Counted from the stretch's first letter, positions 21,840-33,595 are shown. The stretch is DNA of 64,000 bases from Petunia secreta (GCA_029990175.1 JARKIP010000022.1:23782001-23846000); one strand, 5' to 3'. Notes: generated from the sequence alone by a model not told the origin. Program-made: numbers and translations.

Positions 21840-23260
21840 TCTTATTGAATAGAGTTGGATTGTTTGGCAAGGAACCAAAGGATAAAGCGGTTGTTGATTA
21901 GCCGTACTAACTTTTAGAAGAGGTAAGTGTTTATATCCATTTCTTTGGAGGCACCTGGGCTCGTGGATTTTCTACCACGTGTTCCTTACGTGTGTAGCTG
22001 CCGATAGGCGTACTCCTTACGCCTTAGCTTTGGATTTACATTATGTATTATATGTTATGTCATGTTGTTGGTATTGCATTGAGGAACTGAGCATTATACT
22101 CTGGCTGTGAGTTGGCATCTACTTCCCAGCTGTCTATGAGAGTCCCGCGCCGGTGAAGGGTTATTATTGCATCACATTGCATTCATATGCATTATATGTC
22201 ATTCATATGCATTACATTGCATATCATATTGGGTGCAGGAGTATTCCGCCCCAGGAGCAGGAGTATTCCGCTCCATTGTATCATATTGAGAGTAGGAGGA
22301 TTCCGTCCTAGGAGAGTGCAGGAGTATTCCGCCTCAGTTTTACATTATATCGGGTGCAGGAGTATTCCGCCCCAAGAGAGTGTAGGAGTATTCCGCCTCT
22401 GGTTTATATTATATCGGGTGCAGGAGTATTCTGCCCCAGGAGCAGGAGTATTCCGCTCCAGTTGGTTATCAGATTGGATTCCCCTCGAATGCAGGAGTAT
22501 TCCGCTTTGGGATGGGATTACGGGCACATGTGACCCTTTGCATCAAATTTCATTTCATTTCATCTAATTTCATACCATTGGGTAGACTTACGATACATGA
22601 CTACTATCCTGCTTATATGTGCATTGTTTATTTGTTGATATGTTTCTGGCTCGTATCCCCAGTTGAGTTTATGGTTTCATACGTGTTTTCGGTTGTTATC
22701 TGGCTCTGTCTTTTTATAATTTAAATAAGAGGAATTTGGTTTATCTGTTTCTTCTCCCTGGCTAGCTATCCTATTCTTTGAAGTGGCTAGTCTGCCCCAC
22801 TTATTGAGTCCTTTTGACTCACCCTTGTTTGTTGTTTGTTTCTTGTCTATCTATTTCGTTTCGGCAGGTTCGCTCCAGAATTGAGTTCGCCACATTGTAA
22901 ATGAGCGAAGACGACTTCAGCTGTCAGGGTGAGCCAGCTTTTATTTCGGATGGCCACCAGTTTATTGGTTGTTATTTCAGTTGCATGTTGCTCCCTTCAG
23001 GAGGTATTTGTCTTCTTTTGTACTCTTAGATGTCTAGTCTGGATAGCCCTAAACGTAGTATGTTGGGTAGTCAGCTGTAATTTTTTTTTTTTGTACAGCT
23101 TAGAGGTATCAGTATGTCTATAATTTTTTTTTAAGTCTTGTCCTTATTTGTGAATTGTTATATTTATTTTTGTGATTTAATTGGTAAGGGTTTGCCCGAC
23201 GTGTCTAGGGGAGGATATCGGGTACCCGCACGGCCTAACCGAATTCCGGGTCGTGTCAGA
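21840..23260 (+). repeat. Truncated Tekay/Del-type LTR (plus strand)
   Basis: The end (TTTGCCCGACGTGTCTAGGG ... GGGTCGTGTCA at about 23259) is homologous to the end of the Tekay 5' LTR at 26819 read on the other strand. The middle shares the GGAGTATTCC minisatellite, and upstream the AGGTAAGTG and CGTACTCCTTACGCC type blocks also recur. The left edge is not resolved and no flanking duplication was found, so it may be a truncated solo LTR. Confidence 0.7.
22234..22510. repeat. CAGGAGTATTCCGC minisatellite
   Basis: About eight irregularly spaced copies of GCAGGAGTATTCCGCC-type units. The Tekay LTR at 27480-27580 has the diverged equivalent (GGATTCCACC). Confidence 0.93.
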
Positions 23261-23398
23261 AACGCCATAACTTGAAAATCTAAAGATGAACCTCAAACCG
23301 GCAAATAAGAAAAGAAGATAGTTAATCTCGAAAAATAATAAGAAGAAAAAGAAAATAAGCAACCCAATAAAAAATCAGCTGTGGTTAGAACCTTGATA
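23261..23398 (-). other. Leader of the 23-kb element
   Basis: A short stretch between the primer binding site and the Tekay LTR fragment. No open frame is visible. The Tekay fragment evidently landed within the first 200 bases of the leader. Confidence 0.55.
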
Positions 23399-23416
23399 TC
23401 CCCAGTGAAGTCGCCA
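23399..23416 (-). other. Primer binding site of the 23-kb element
   Basis: On the minus strand TGGCGACTTCACTGGGGA starts three bases inside the 5' LTR end TGTCGACA, of the same class as the Retand site at 12009-12026. Confidence 0.82.
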
Positions 23417-23419
23417 TTC

Positions 23420-25378
23420 TGTCGACACCCATTTTTTTCCGAACTGGTTAGAGTTCGAAAACAGGGTTCGACTTATTGGAACTCACGGGTAAGAGTTGGA
23501 GACGCCACCTAATATATTGTTTAACTAGGCATATGAGGGCACCTACTTTGTTTCTAGCCAATTTCAATGTTAACTCCGAAATTTGATCTACGAACCAAAA
23601 ATTCTGAGTAAGGGTTCGAATTAACCCAAGAGGAAAGTGTTAGACACCTCTCAGATTCCGCCAAGTGTGATTCCCGGCCGGACTGAATATTTTAGATTCG
23701 AATAATATATTAAATTAAAACAAACAAGGAATTTCCACAAATATTCTACAATACAATTAATTTGCATAAAAAATAAATATTAGTCTTCTTTAATTTCTTC
23801 ATCCTTCGCAAATTTCGTCTTAGATGTTTCTTGAAAAGAAAATGAATAGTTAGTGTGATTAAAATAAAGTATAAAATAAAATGAGATAAAAAGTAATAAA
23901 GTATTGTCCACTTCAAATGCATTGTCCTTTAATAGACTTCATTCAAATGTACCAAGCAACATTAGTTAATAGATGTATATAGCACACGCAGCACTAAGGA
24001 CAACGGCAGAACAAGGCAACGGAGCAGGCAGCTGGAGAAACGGATTCTCCAGAACAATAACTAAAATGATTTTTGCTTGAGGACTGTTCCAGATTCACAA
24101 CAGATCTGCGAGGCCATAAATCAGGACAATGCCGAACCAAATTATCTGAATAACCGATCAAATCAGTGGTAATGAACAAATTGGCTTGCAAACTAATTTT
24201 TGATGAGCACACCAGTGATAGCAGCGATCAAAATTGCAGTTAGATGGAAAAGACAGGAACGATATGGATCCGGCGATGAAACTCGCCAACGATCTGGATT
24301 TCTCGATAGGACCAAGGGGTTAAAATGGAGGAGCAACAATCAAACGAAAGGGAGGAGCGACACCTGTTGAACCTCATCGGCATCACTGCAACTCCGTCCT
24401 CTTTTTAGATTTGTTTTGTCTCGTTTTTCTCGATACCCTACCCCAATCTCCTTCCCCCATGTCCTCTATTTCAGATCTGTGTGCGTGTGTGGGTATTGAA
24501 GAAAACCCAAAAGAGGGTGTGTGTAATGGCACTGATGGTGTGTAATGTTGTATGGCTGTGAGTGTGTGCATGATATACTGTACTGTGTATGGTGGAGACA
24601 TTGTATGTGTTCTTAATCTGTATTTTTTTTTTTTTTAGGTGTCCCCCCCTTTCGTTCTGATGAATGCCATCTATTTACGCAATGAGATATATTCGTTAGG
24701 TGATTGTTGAAATTTTTGGATGGGAATATTGGGGAGATTGGAGAGATCTTGGAGACGATTTTAGGAATCAGGGACTTGAGAGTTGAATTTGGAGACTAAT
24801 GAGTAGAGAGATTTGAGGTCTGATTTGGGGAAGTGTAAGAAAAGAAAGATTGCTTTTGAAATTTTCATTCAAAATAAATAGGAAAAAAAAAAGGGAAATG
24901 TATGGCACAATTAAGAATTATGGAAAATGTACTTGGTTTGATATTTGGTCTAGGTTCAAAGTGAATTTGAAAGGATTTGAATAATAATAAAAAAATGGTA
25001 AGTATGAATAAAACTTAGACTTGGACATTTTCTTTTTAATTGGCCAATATTCAACTTAAATGTACACAAAAATAAAGATATACAGTATATAAAATGCAAA
25101 AATAACTTTAATTGAGCTCAAATAAAATTAATTAAATATAAATAATCACATGTAATTATTAATTTGCACAAATAGCCACAAATCGATACAAATTTGACAT
25201 ATACCCTAAATGATGCAATTATATGATATAGCCATAATTAATTATATAATGTATAAGTAGGGGATAACACAAATAAATGCATGTCTTCTAATGTAAGTTT
25301 GCTTCAACAGTTAAATAGCATCTTTAGGGTAAATATAGCCAATTTTAGAAAAAGGAGGGACAAAATTGTGTGTCAACA
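23420..25378 (-). repeat. 5' LTR of the 23-kb element
   Basis: A 1,959-bp LTR, TGTTGACACAC...TGTCGACA on the minus strand. Compared with the 3' LTR it lacks roughly 0.6 kb at 23951-23953, including the TAA tract. Confidence 0.92.
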
Positions 25379-25383
25379 TGCAC
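25379..25383. repeat. Target site duplication TGCAC (right copy)
   Basis: Exact partner of 2131-2135; the Tekay gag continues directly beyond it. Confidence 0.92.
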
Positions 25384-26600
25384 AAGTTCCAGAGGGCGAG
25401 TGAAAGTACGGCTACCACCCGGCTGATGAAGATAAGGGCAATTCTCTTTGTTATGCCCAATATCTGACAAATAAAACACCCAGAAGAAGACCACCACTTC
25501 TAAAACTGCAACTGATTACGAGGACGAGGCTGGGATGGAAAATGACCTTGAGTAAGAACAGGCACACCTTGAAAACCATGCACCAAAGGCTGGACTTGCC
25601 TCACAGGAGGCCTACTCAGCATCTGATAACTCCTACCTCCAGATGAGGTATTAGAATGCCCTGGACCACAAGATCTCTTACTCTCTTGCCCTAACTCCTC
25701 CATCTCCAATTTAGGATATGCCTCATACCTCCTAGCAATATCAACATCGATATCAAATGGATTCATGGCCTCAATCTCACAAGGCATCTTGGACCGCAAA
25801 TAGTGATAAAGCCCATCAATAAAATTCCCGACCCTCTCAGAGGGCTCCTCCCTCGCACAATATCTGGGGCATACGCAGACATATCACGAAACAATAACTC
25901 ATAGCCGAGAGTGATAGGTTACCCTATTCAATTCTCTTAAACTGCATCCTCATCTCATCCTTCTAACAGCGAGGAAGAAACTTCGCCATGAACCGGTGGG
26001 AGAACTCAATCCAAGTAAGCTTGGCAAGCCCTGCCTTCCTGATCAAATTATGGTCCACAAAGCTAAAGCTGTACCCTAAAAATAGATGGCAATATACTCA
26101 ACTCTATACTGCTCAAGATACCTAAGAACCAATAGAATACACTGGCATCAATCAAGAAATTCCTGAGGCTTATCTAATAGAATCATATAGCCTCGCCGGA
26201 TCATCGACCTGATCTTCTACTTGCGCTGGCTGACCAATCTGAACAACCGGAGGCATAACACCTACTCTCTGATCCTGAGCACCAACATCTACGGCAGCCT
26301 GAGAAGCTGCTAGAGAAATAGGAGGTCCCAAGGGCATTTGCGATGCCAAGAATCTCATAAAAGCGTCATAAAGTGTCGAGGGAACTAATAAGCCATGCTC
26401 TCCATGCCTACCAAGAACTGGCACCGCTGGGATCTCTGCAACTGATAAATATGATCCACCACCCTCGCGGCTTGGGCAACTCTACCTCTACTTCGACCAC
26501 GACCTCTACCACAACATCTACAATGGCCAACACAATCTCCTCGGGGAGCAGCAGGCATGGGGGCTGCCTCTAGCTTCTTCTCCTCTCACTGAGCAGTCGC
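25384..26600 (-). pseudogene. Tekay/Del gag (broken)
   Basis: Minus-strand gag of the outer Tekay element. Near 26440-26560 an Arg/Gly-rich head (GRGRGRSRGRVAQAA) follows a possible start near 26592. 26170-26424 holds a Pro/Gln-rich segment ending PARLYDSIR. 25500-25799 holds EIEAMNPFDIDVDIARRYEA, the usual DVVDIAR region after the gag core. 25384-25480 holds SDIGHNKENCPYLHQ, the zinc knuckle with its first two Cys lost, and then GGSRTFTRP. The core near 25800-26160 is full of stops. The protein is cut right after the knuckle by the 23-kb insertion and continues at 2130. Gag would have formed particles; this copy is dead. Confidence 0.8.
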
Positions 26601-26800
26601 ACGCATTCCAATCCCAATCATTCACTGCAAATTAATTAACAGATAAATTTTACAGTACATAAGAAGACTCATGCATGATGAGAACAGAAAGAAAGAAGAC
26701 TGCCTAAATGCCACCATAGCCTCTCGTAGATAGGTAAGATCGTCTTTACATAATCAGCGAGACTCTATTAGGCACTATCATGATCTGGAAAGATTCTAAA
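26601..26800 (-). other. Tekay leader
   Basis: Untranslated sequence between primer binding site and gag. No other feature is visible. Confidence 0.55.
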
Positions 26801-26816
26801 CCGGGTTCTGATATCA
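26801..26816 (-). other. Primer binding site of the Tekay element
   Basis: On the minus strand TGATATCAGAACCCGG lies two bases from the LTR end. It is one or two changes from the TGGTATCAGAGC initiator-tRNA-Met type. Confidence 0.75.
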
Positions 26817-26818
26817 AC

Positions 26819-28800
26819 TGACATGACCTAGAATTCTGACTAGGCCGTGGGGGCACTGACTCCCCTAGACCTGTCGGGCAAAGCCTTAAACATGAACTCA
26901 AGGTGAACATTATCATAACAATTTAAATAACATAACAACGGCTAGAATAACATATAGGTGTGTATGAAACAAATATTATATATATAATGTTACATGTTTA
27001 CAGGCTGACGGAACAACACTACTACTACCCAAAATACATAAGTCTAGAGGTTTTTTTTTACAGATATGACATCTATGAAGTCCAAAAGAGACATACATCT
27101 CCCGAAATGAGCAAAACAAGATAAAACTAGAATATCCACAATTGGTGGCCTCAATGAACAAGTTGGCTGACTGTAGATAGCTAGAAAAGGTTATGCTCCT
27201 CCATCACGCTGCGGGTGACTGGGTGCGGGTTCAGAATCTAACGAAACAAAAATGCAACATAAGAAACACGTAGAGAGTGAGTCATAAGGACTCAATAGGC
27301 GAGGAATAGCTATTTAACTCGAAAAATATTCAATGAGCCACAAAAATAGAAAGTAATGGCATATAACAGATAAACAATTTACAAACGAGAAATAACTGTC
27401 ATGTACAGGTTGCAAACACATAGAGATAAGAAATGAATAAAACATGAGGCAATGGGGTAGCATATGGCCAACGAATTGAGATGAATCCTCCTACTCTTGG
27501 GTGGAATCCTCGTACCTTCAATATGATGCAAGGAGTGGAATCCACCTACTCCTAGGGTGGAATCCTCCAGCCCTCAGATGACAGAACAATCTAGAAATTA
27601 ACAAACATAACAAATAAGTACGTAACAAGCCTGTAGCGTAATAAGTACACCCTGTCGGAAGCTATTCATATAAAGAACGTGTGAATAGAATATCCAAAAG
27701 GCCAAAGGCCGTCGAAGAATTAAGTAGAATCACCTACCTCAAGTCCTAGACAAATCAATCACTAGACTACTTCCTTTCCCTTATTACGCCTCTCAGAATA
27801 ATCTCATCTAAGCCAAAGAAACATATTCTCACTAATAAGTGCTAGAAGAAGGAATATCTAACCTTTGCATGGAAAAAAAAGGATAATTACCGAAATACCG
27901 TTGCACCGGGCTTAGCCGTAAGTCCATATATTATACATTTCAAGATTTTCATAGTCGCCTGAGTCCAAATATGTGATTATTTTCCATAATTGAGTTTATT
28001 TTCATTAAATTTCCTAATCTTATAAATTTTAGAGTTCGAACCAATTTTTCAATTCAATTTCAAGAGATACTAGCTAAGAATCACGAATTAATGTAACTAA
28101 TTAGCTTAGGATTGAATACTTATGATATTAGAATGATTTGATATTAAAGTTTCCCCTTGGAACTGCTTGGAAGTAACTGAAATTAAATAAGAAGTGAAAT
28201 AGCCGGCCAAACTCTTTTTTTATACCTCCGTACTGCTTTTACTAACATAAAAAGGAAAAAAATTGCATCAGCCGGTTTTTACGTCCAAATGGGACCCTAC
28301 AAAGCTTGGAATGCCCAAATTTTTCAAAAAAGTCATACAACACTGGTGTGACATGATCGTGAAGATGAAACTCGAATCTGATCCCAGAAATTCAAGATTT
28401 AGGTCCCGTAGAAAGAGGTCAAATTCTTAACTTTCAGGATTTTAGTGAAAACTATCCAAAAAATTTTTGAATTCACTTCCAAAAGTTCCCATATTTCAAA
28501 AATGAGCATACAAACTTAACACAATTTTTGGTATTCTAATTGGAGCTTATTTACTTAAATAGAGCTCGAAAACCTCTTTTTCAACTTTACCGACAACTGA
28601 AATGAAACCTTCTAAAAAATATCAAATGAGGTTGGAATCAGCTCAAATTTTAGAGAAATGTCCTAATTGACCTTATAGAGCTTTTAAGACTGTCGGTATG
28701 ACAATCAGAGTCCTGACTCTTAAAACAACTGGCTAAGGTCATTTTAGGATTTTTTTTTTCCAGCGGAAAAGCCCTAAACCAAGCCACTCTGCTCTCTCTT
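26819..28800 (-). repeat. Tekay 5' LTR (outer limit uncertain)
   Basis: The inner end is TGACATGACC on the plus strand (26819), homologous to the LTR end near 23259. The LTR includes the TTTGCCCGACAGGTCTAGGG block and the GGATTCC minisatellite (27480-27580). I could not find the outer TG end or the duplication. The segment stays gene-free to about 28.8 kb, so the right limit is approximate. Confidence 0.65.
27480..27580. repeat. GGATTCCACC minisatellite in Tekay LTR
   Basis: Four to five copies of a 15-25-bp unit with GGATTCCACCC, equivalent to the array at 22234-22510. Confidence 0.8.
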
Positions 28801-28860
28801 TCTTTCTTATTTTTCACAACCTTCACCTTCGCTCCTGGATTCTTTCTTTGGCTTAACTAG

Positions 28861-29088
28861 TCATTCTTTCCTTCTTTCTTTCGTACTACCTGCAGAAGCC
28901 TCTTCATATTTTGCCTTTTGTTCCTTACTAGATTCTCTAGTAGCAGGCAACCTAGTAATAGTACAGGGAACAGCCTTCTTTCCAGCTTCACCAGAAACCA
29001 CTTCACCATTCTCAGAACCAATTTCATCACCCTTATCAACTCTCTCTCTGCTACCTCTACCTAACCGTCTCATTTTTGTAGACATCAC
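28861..29088 (-). other. Unrecognised basic ORF beside the copia RT
   Basis: A 75-codon open frame rich in Lys, Arg, Glu and Ser (MMSTKMRRLGRGSRERVDKG at the start). It follows the truncated RT where RNase H should be. I recognise no family. It could be a remnant of an extra ORF of a SIRE-type element, part of the neighbouring LTR, or chance. Confidence 0.3.
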
Positions 29089-30010
29089 AAAAATGTCTTC
29101 CTCAGACTCTCTTTCAAGTATCTCAAAATCTTTTTGCTACTATCGTATGAGACTCTTTCGGTTTTGACTGAAATGTAGCACAAAGACCCACACTCGATAC
29201 AATATCTGGCCGACTTGCTCTCAAATACAAGAGAGAACCAATTATTACCCTGTATTTTTTTAATCAACTGGTGAGCCAGTTTCATCTAAATCTGGCTTAG
29301 CTCCTCGTGCAATTGAAGTGCTCATGATCTTTGAACTTTCCATCTCATGCTTTTTCAAATTTTCCTTGATGTATTTCTGTTGATGAATCATGGTTTCTTC
29401 ACTAGATTGCTTGATTTGTAGACCTAAAAAGAAATTGAGCTCATCCATCATACTCATCTCAAACTCACTACCCACCAACTTAGAGATTCTTTATACAAGT
29501 TTTCATTTGTAGCTCCAATGATAATGTCATCCACATATACTTGAACCACGAGCAGGTCCTCTTATTTCTTCCTTAGAAATAGGGTGTTAGTCAATTTTTT
29601 CTCTGTTAAACCCGTTTCCAAGTAAAAATTTTGATAACCTTTCATACTAAGCTCTTGGTGCTTACTTTAGACCATATAGTCCCTTGTCAAGCTCGTAGAC
29701 ATGAGCAGGAAGCTCACTACTTTCATATCCTTGTGGTTGAACCACGCACACCTCTTCATTTAGATAACCATTCAACAATGCACTCTTCACGTCCATCTGA
29801 TACAAAGTAAACTCCATGTATGTAGCAAAAGCTATTAACATTCTGATGGCTTCTATTCCAGCAACATATGCAAAGGTTTCATCATTGTCTATTTCTTCTT
29901 TTTGACTATAACCTTGAACTTCTAATCTAGCCTTATTTCTTGTAACAATTCCATGCTCAACCAGTTTGTTTTGAAAACCCACTTGGTACAAATAATGGAC
30001 TATCCTTTGG
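29089..30010 (-). pseudogene. Copia reverse transcriptase
   Basis: Residues run KARLEVQGYSQKEEIDNDETF, MLIAFATYMEFTLYQMDVKSA, LNGYLNEEVCVVQPQGYE and LDKGLYGLK (29662-29991). The catalytic VQVYVDDIIIGA follows in another frame (near 29520-29550), then FEMSMMDELNFFLGLQIKQ (29400-29478) and RYLKESLRK near 29100. The order is that of a complete copia RT. Three frames are needed to read it and a stop follows RYLK. RNase H, which should follow, is not present. Confidence 0.88.
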
Positions 30011-30529
30011 TCTCGGTACCAGGTGCCAATTTTTCTTCTTTCTAATTGGTGTGGTTACTCCTGCATAGCTATCACCTAATCTGCATTTTTCAAGGCTTCA
30101 AGAACATTCTTAGGTTCCACAGAGATAGAAACTCATAGAATGCACAGAAGTTCTTTAAAGCTCCTCTTGTAACAGTTCTAGAATTTAAATTAGAGATGAG
30201 ATTCTTAACTGGATATAAACTTTGATGCTTCTAAGGCTTTAGTTGTATCTACTGAGAGGTTCCTCTAGAGTGACATTGTGAGGGATCTGGTTCTTCAGAG
30301 TTCTCATCTTGTTGATCTGTTGTTCCCCCTGTCTCATTATGTTTGTGTTTCGCATGAGAAGGACATATTTCACCGGTTTGATCATTTTCTACTACAGGTT
30401 GAGGTTAATTCTCATAATCTCCAGCAGTTTCTTTTACAGCAAGTCTAATTCCCTGATCATCATATTTTTTCCAATTACTACATCAGATTCATCAAACGCC
30501 ACATGCACACTTTCTTCTACAGTCATGGT
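30011..30529 (-). pseudogene. Copia integrase-RT linker
   Basis: A degenerate linker with no long open frame. A short Gln/Asp/Glu-rich tract near 30300-30500 on the minus strand is typical of copia linkers. Nothing else is visible. Confidence 0.5.
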
Positions 30530-31365
30530 TCAGTTGTAATAAATCTCATAGGATTTGCTTTGAGAAGAGTATCCCAAGAAGATTCCTTCAGCATTGCGTA
30601 AGTCAAACTTTCCTAGAGCTTTTTTTCTATTGTTATGCACATTTGCACCAAAACGATTTAAGATGTGCAATGTTTGGTTTTCTTCCCCTGAACATCTCAT
30701 AGGGAGCCTTATCAAGAAATGGATAACGATTTAGCAAGTAACATGCAGTATTCACTGCTTTAACTTGGAAACATTTTGCCAATTCGCTTGATAGCAGCTT
30801 TCTCCTCGCCATATCTTCTAGGGACCTATTCTTTCTTTCAACAATTCCATTTTGCTGTGGGGGTTCTAGATACAAAGAAGTTATGATCCATACCACGTTT
30901 ACTACAATACTCAACGAACTTTGAATTCTCAAACTTAGTTCCATGGTAAGACCAATACTCACTAATTGGTATCCTATTTTCTTTTGTTCCACTTTAGCCC
31001 AGTCTTGAAAATTTTAAAAAGTTTCATCATTGGATTTGAGAAATAGGTTCCAAGTATATCTAGAGTAGTCATCATCAATTACTAGCACGAACATTTTTAC
31101 ACCTGCTCCTTACCCTTATAGGACCACACAAGTCCATATAAATTAGTTCTAGTGGTTTTAAAGTACTTACCACTTTCTTTGACTTGAATGAAGATCTTAC
31201 ATGTTTCCCTCTTACACATGCATCACATATATTAATGTTTTCAAACCTGGTATTTGACATTCTAAGAACCAGTTCCTTAGACACCAACTTATTCAACTGA
31301 GTCAAGCTAGCATGACATAGCCTCTTATGCCATGGTAGCATATTATTTCCAGTACATTCAAACAA
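30530..31365 (-). pseudogene. Copia integrase
   Basis: The GAG-pre-integrase zinc region is at 31075-31365: LPWHKRLCHASLTQLNKL and CDACVRGKHVRSSFKSKK supply the His and Cys ligands, followed by LELIYMDLCGPIRV with the first catalytic Asp. Between about 30990 and 31075 the second Asp region is damaged. At 30633-30992, PQQNGIVERKNRSLEDMAR carries the catalytic Glu and CYLLNRYPFLDKAPYE follows. At 30530-30715 the C-terminal GKFDLRNAEGIFLGYSSQSK block is clear. Several frames are needed. Confidence 0.88.
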
Positions 31366-31718
31366 ATCAGATTATTCCCAGGAACAGAACCTAATGAAGC
31401 CTTGTAAACATTGTTCTCTCTTTCCTTCTATTACCACTTCACTAGTCTATATGTTCTTCACAATGCAAGCGATAGAGATCAAACTTACTTGATTACCTCT
31501 GTAATAGAGTTGAGGGATGTTGAGCATGTTGCGCCTCAACTATCCATACAATTCACATTATCAATTGCATGTTTGACTGATCTCCTAATTTTTCCAATTC
31601 CAACTATTTTACAAATTTTACCTCCTCCCAAAGCCACACTAAGCCCATGAAATGTTGCGAGTGAGAGACAGTTTCTTTTATCTCTAGTCACGTGCCTTGA
31701 TCAACAACTATCAAGTGT
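31366..31718 (-). pseudogene. Copia protease remnant
   Basis: On the minus strand near 31690-31715 a DSC-stop-SRHVTRDKRN string corresponds to the DSGCSRHMTGDK active-site region of copia proteases. The Gly position is lost and a stop is present. Downstream GGGKICKIVGIGKI resembles the following beta strands. Confidence 0.7.
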
Positions 31719-32346
31719 CTAGCTATGGTTGTTCACTCCAACTCCAGTCTTCAAAAAAAATAAAGGTTTATGATAAAATGGCTGAAGTAAATCTCTTTTA
31801 GCCCAATCAGGTAAAACATACTTTCTATTTTTCACTATTTTCCTTTTAAAAACAATATAAGTTTCTTTATAACGTCTAGTTTTTCTATAGAATATGCAAA
31901 GCATGTTTTTAGAAAGTCCTGCATATTTACTTTTAGGATTCCAAGCATGTAGTGGTTTCTTATATCCTAATCCTCATTTACCTTTGTTTTTATTATCAAT
32001 TATCCTATTCATAGAATCTGAGTACCTGTTCCACTTAGGGAGTGTGGTAAGCTCATAGTTAGCTTTGTTAAAATTTTCTTAAAGTAATCAATTCTTCTCG
32101 GTAGCTTTATACATAACCTCATTCTTCTTTTTGAGCTCGTCTTCAAGATTAGTTTGAACTTCACTAACTATTTTCCTACCAGTTACTTCCTTTAATTTCA
32201 AATTTTCTAGTTTGAGAGCTGAGACTTTTATTTTACCTTGAAGAACATGTTCTTTAAGAGAGAACATCTTTTACTCAAGTTTAGTTTTAGTTTCTTCAAG
32301 GTTTTTGTAATATTTTATAAATTCGGACACAACTAGAAAAAGTTAG
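31719..32346 (-). pseudogene. Copia gag C-part with coiled coil
   Basis: Minus-strand reading shows KVSALKLENLKLKEVTGRK and EDELKKKNEVMYKATEK (about 32100-32250), a Leu/Lys/Glu heptad pattern, then LTTLPKWNRYSDSMNRII and a linker to WAKRDLLQPF (31719-31904). Stops interrupt the frame at several points. The upstream gag is missing because the Athila LTR begins at 32347. Confidence 0.7.
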
Positions 32347-33581
32347 TGATCATGCCGAACTACGCTCTATAAAAGAGACTAAGCAGTCGTGGCAATATAT
32401 AGCTCGGTATTTAAAGCTCTGAGGTTGAATCCCACAAAGAGTACTCAAATTCTAGTTGTTATTCTAACTAATTTAACTATCGATTAACTTCTATGTGGTT
32501 TTATCTTAGTTTGGGATTGTAATGTCAACTAAATAGCAATAAATTTAACAAGTAAATAATTCGCAAGTAGTAGAGAAAAAGATTAATTCATAGGATGGAA
32601 AACCTAGGATTGATCTACCCAACTCCTACTTATGTGTTATAATAATGCTTTAACAAAAACAACTTGGTTCTTCCTATTGAACACTTGCTCCAAACTCCCA
32701 ACTATTCACTCCCGTGTAATAATTGCAACCTTCACTAAACAATTTCCCATTTACTTAATGAAGATATGTAGGACTACAAATATCGTTTAGAATATGGATC
32801 AATGATCACAAATCACCTTTTTGAAAACCTAAGTAATGCCTTAGTTTTAAGTTGAAATATTGCTAAGTATTTAACCCTAACCGATGAATCTATCCACATA
32901 CACACAAGAATAAAGGAGACAATCAATTGGGGTCCCTTCCAATTAATAGCAAACAAAATGTAAACACTTAGACAAGAAGAATCAACAAGTTTCATTCATT
33001 AAAATAAATATTCATCACACATAAGTATTAGAGTGGTTCAATCAACCCTAGAATGGGTGATTTAGCAACTCAAAGTCTTAATAAAGTCAATAAAATAACT
33101 ATAAGTACGTAAATCTATACAAAAAATGATGGTACATGAGAAAAAGCCTTGAATCTTGATCTTCTCTCCTTTTTGTCTCCTTTGGGTGTATAATTATACA
33201 AAAGTCTCTCCAATAGGATTCCAAGATGTATTTATAATGTTTATAAATTACTAGGCTAAGTTAAACCAACTTCTAAACTAGGTTGGACAAGTTGGGGTCG
33301 TCACGTGCAAGCTGTTTAAAGACAAGTTGGGGTCAACTTGCACTATAACCTTTTCTTCCAAGATCATATTCCTCATTTTGCTAAGTCCATCAAATCCTCT
33401 CAAATCTTCAATTCTTGTTCGATTTTATTCTTTCTTGCTCCGTTCATACTCGTTCACTCCCAACAAGCATAAATACAAAAACTTTAGTGTAAAATCATAA
33501 TTATAACACAAAAAGAGAAATTAAAGAACTAAGAATGCAAGGAAATTTTAAGAAAATATAGGCATATATCGCTATATATCA
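32347..33581 (-). repeat. Athila 3' LTR
   Basis: A 1,235-bp LTR running on the minus strand from TGATATATAGCG to GGCATGATCA. The final part (GGGATTCAACCTCAGAGC, GCGTAGTTCGGCATGATCA) has the wording of asterid Athila LTR ends. Confidence 0.82.
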
Positions 33582-33595
33582 CCACCCCACACTTA
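33582..33595 (-). other. Athila polypurine tract
   Basis: On the minus strand AAGTGTGGGGTGG abuts the LTR start TGATATATAGC. This tract is characteristic of plant Athila elements. Confidence 0.75.

Larger units (their letters stand above)
2136..25378 (-). mobile_element. Large non-autonomous Tat-type LTR retrotransposon (LARD-like) with later insertions
   Basis: The element is bounded by related LTRs (5' LTR 23420-25378; 3' LTR 2136-14173, split by another element) and by the TGCAC duplication. Its 5' LTR is followed, after three bases, by a primer binding site beginning TGGCGACTTCACTGGGG, of the TGGCGAC class typical of Tat-lineage elements. The internal region (14174-23419) shows no recognisable gag, RT, RNase H or integrase. 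It has one decayed gene related to the plant-mobile-domain / DUF7745 group, two minisatellite arrays and a truncated Tekay LTR in the opposite strand. Mobilisation would have needed proteins supplied in trans. In the first 100 aligned bases the two LTRs differ at about one position in ten, so the insertion is old. The Retand element at 3275-12727 and the Tekay LTR fragment are later arrivals. Confidence 0.85.
28860..32346 (-). mobile_element. Decayed Ty1/copia element (SIRE/Maximus-like)
   Basis: Minus-strand order is a coiled-coil gag C-part, protease, GAG-pre-integrase, integrase and RT, the copia order with integrase before RT. The wording (YVDDIIIGA, GKFDLRNAEGIFLGYS, WKPK-type knuckle tail) fits the SIRE/Maximus group. 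RNase H, LTRs and the gag N-part are missing. The high-coordinate end stops at the Athila LTR at 32347. All domains carry stops or frame changes. Confidence 0.85.

Noticed and set aside
22187..22567. 126-codon ORF with repeated RSIPP-type motif
   Set aside because: It is the GGAGTATTCCGC minisatellite read in frame.
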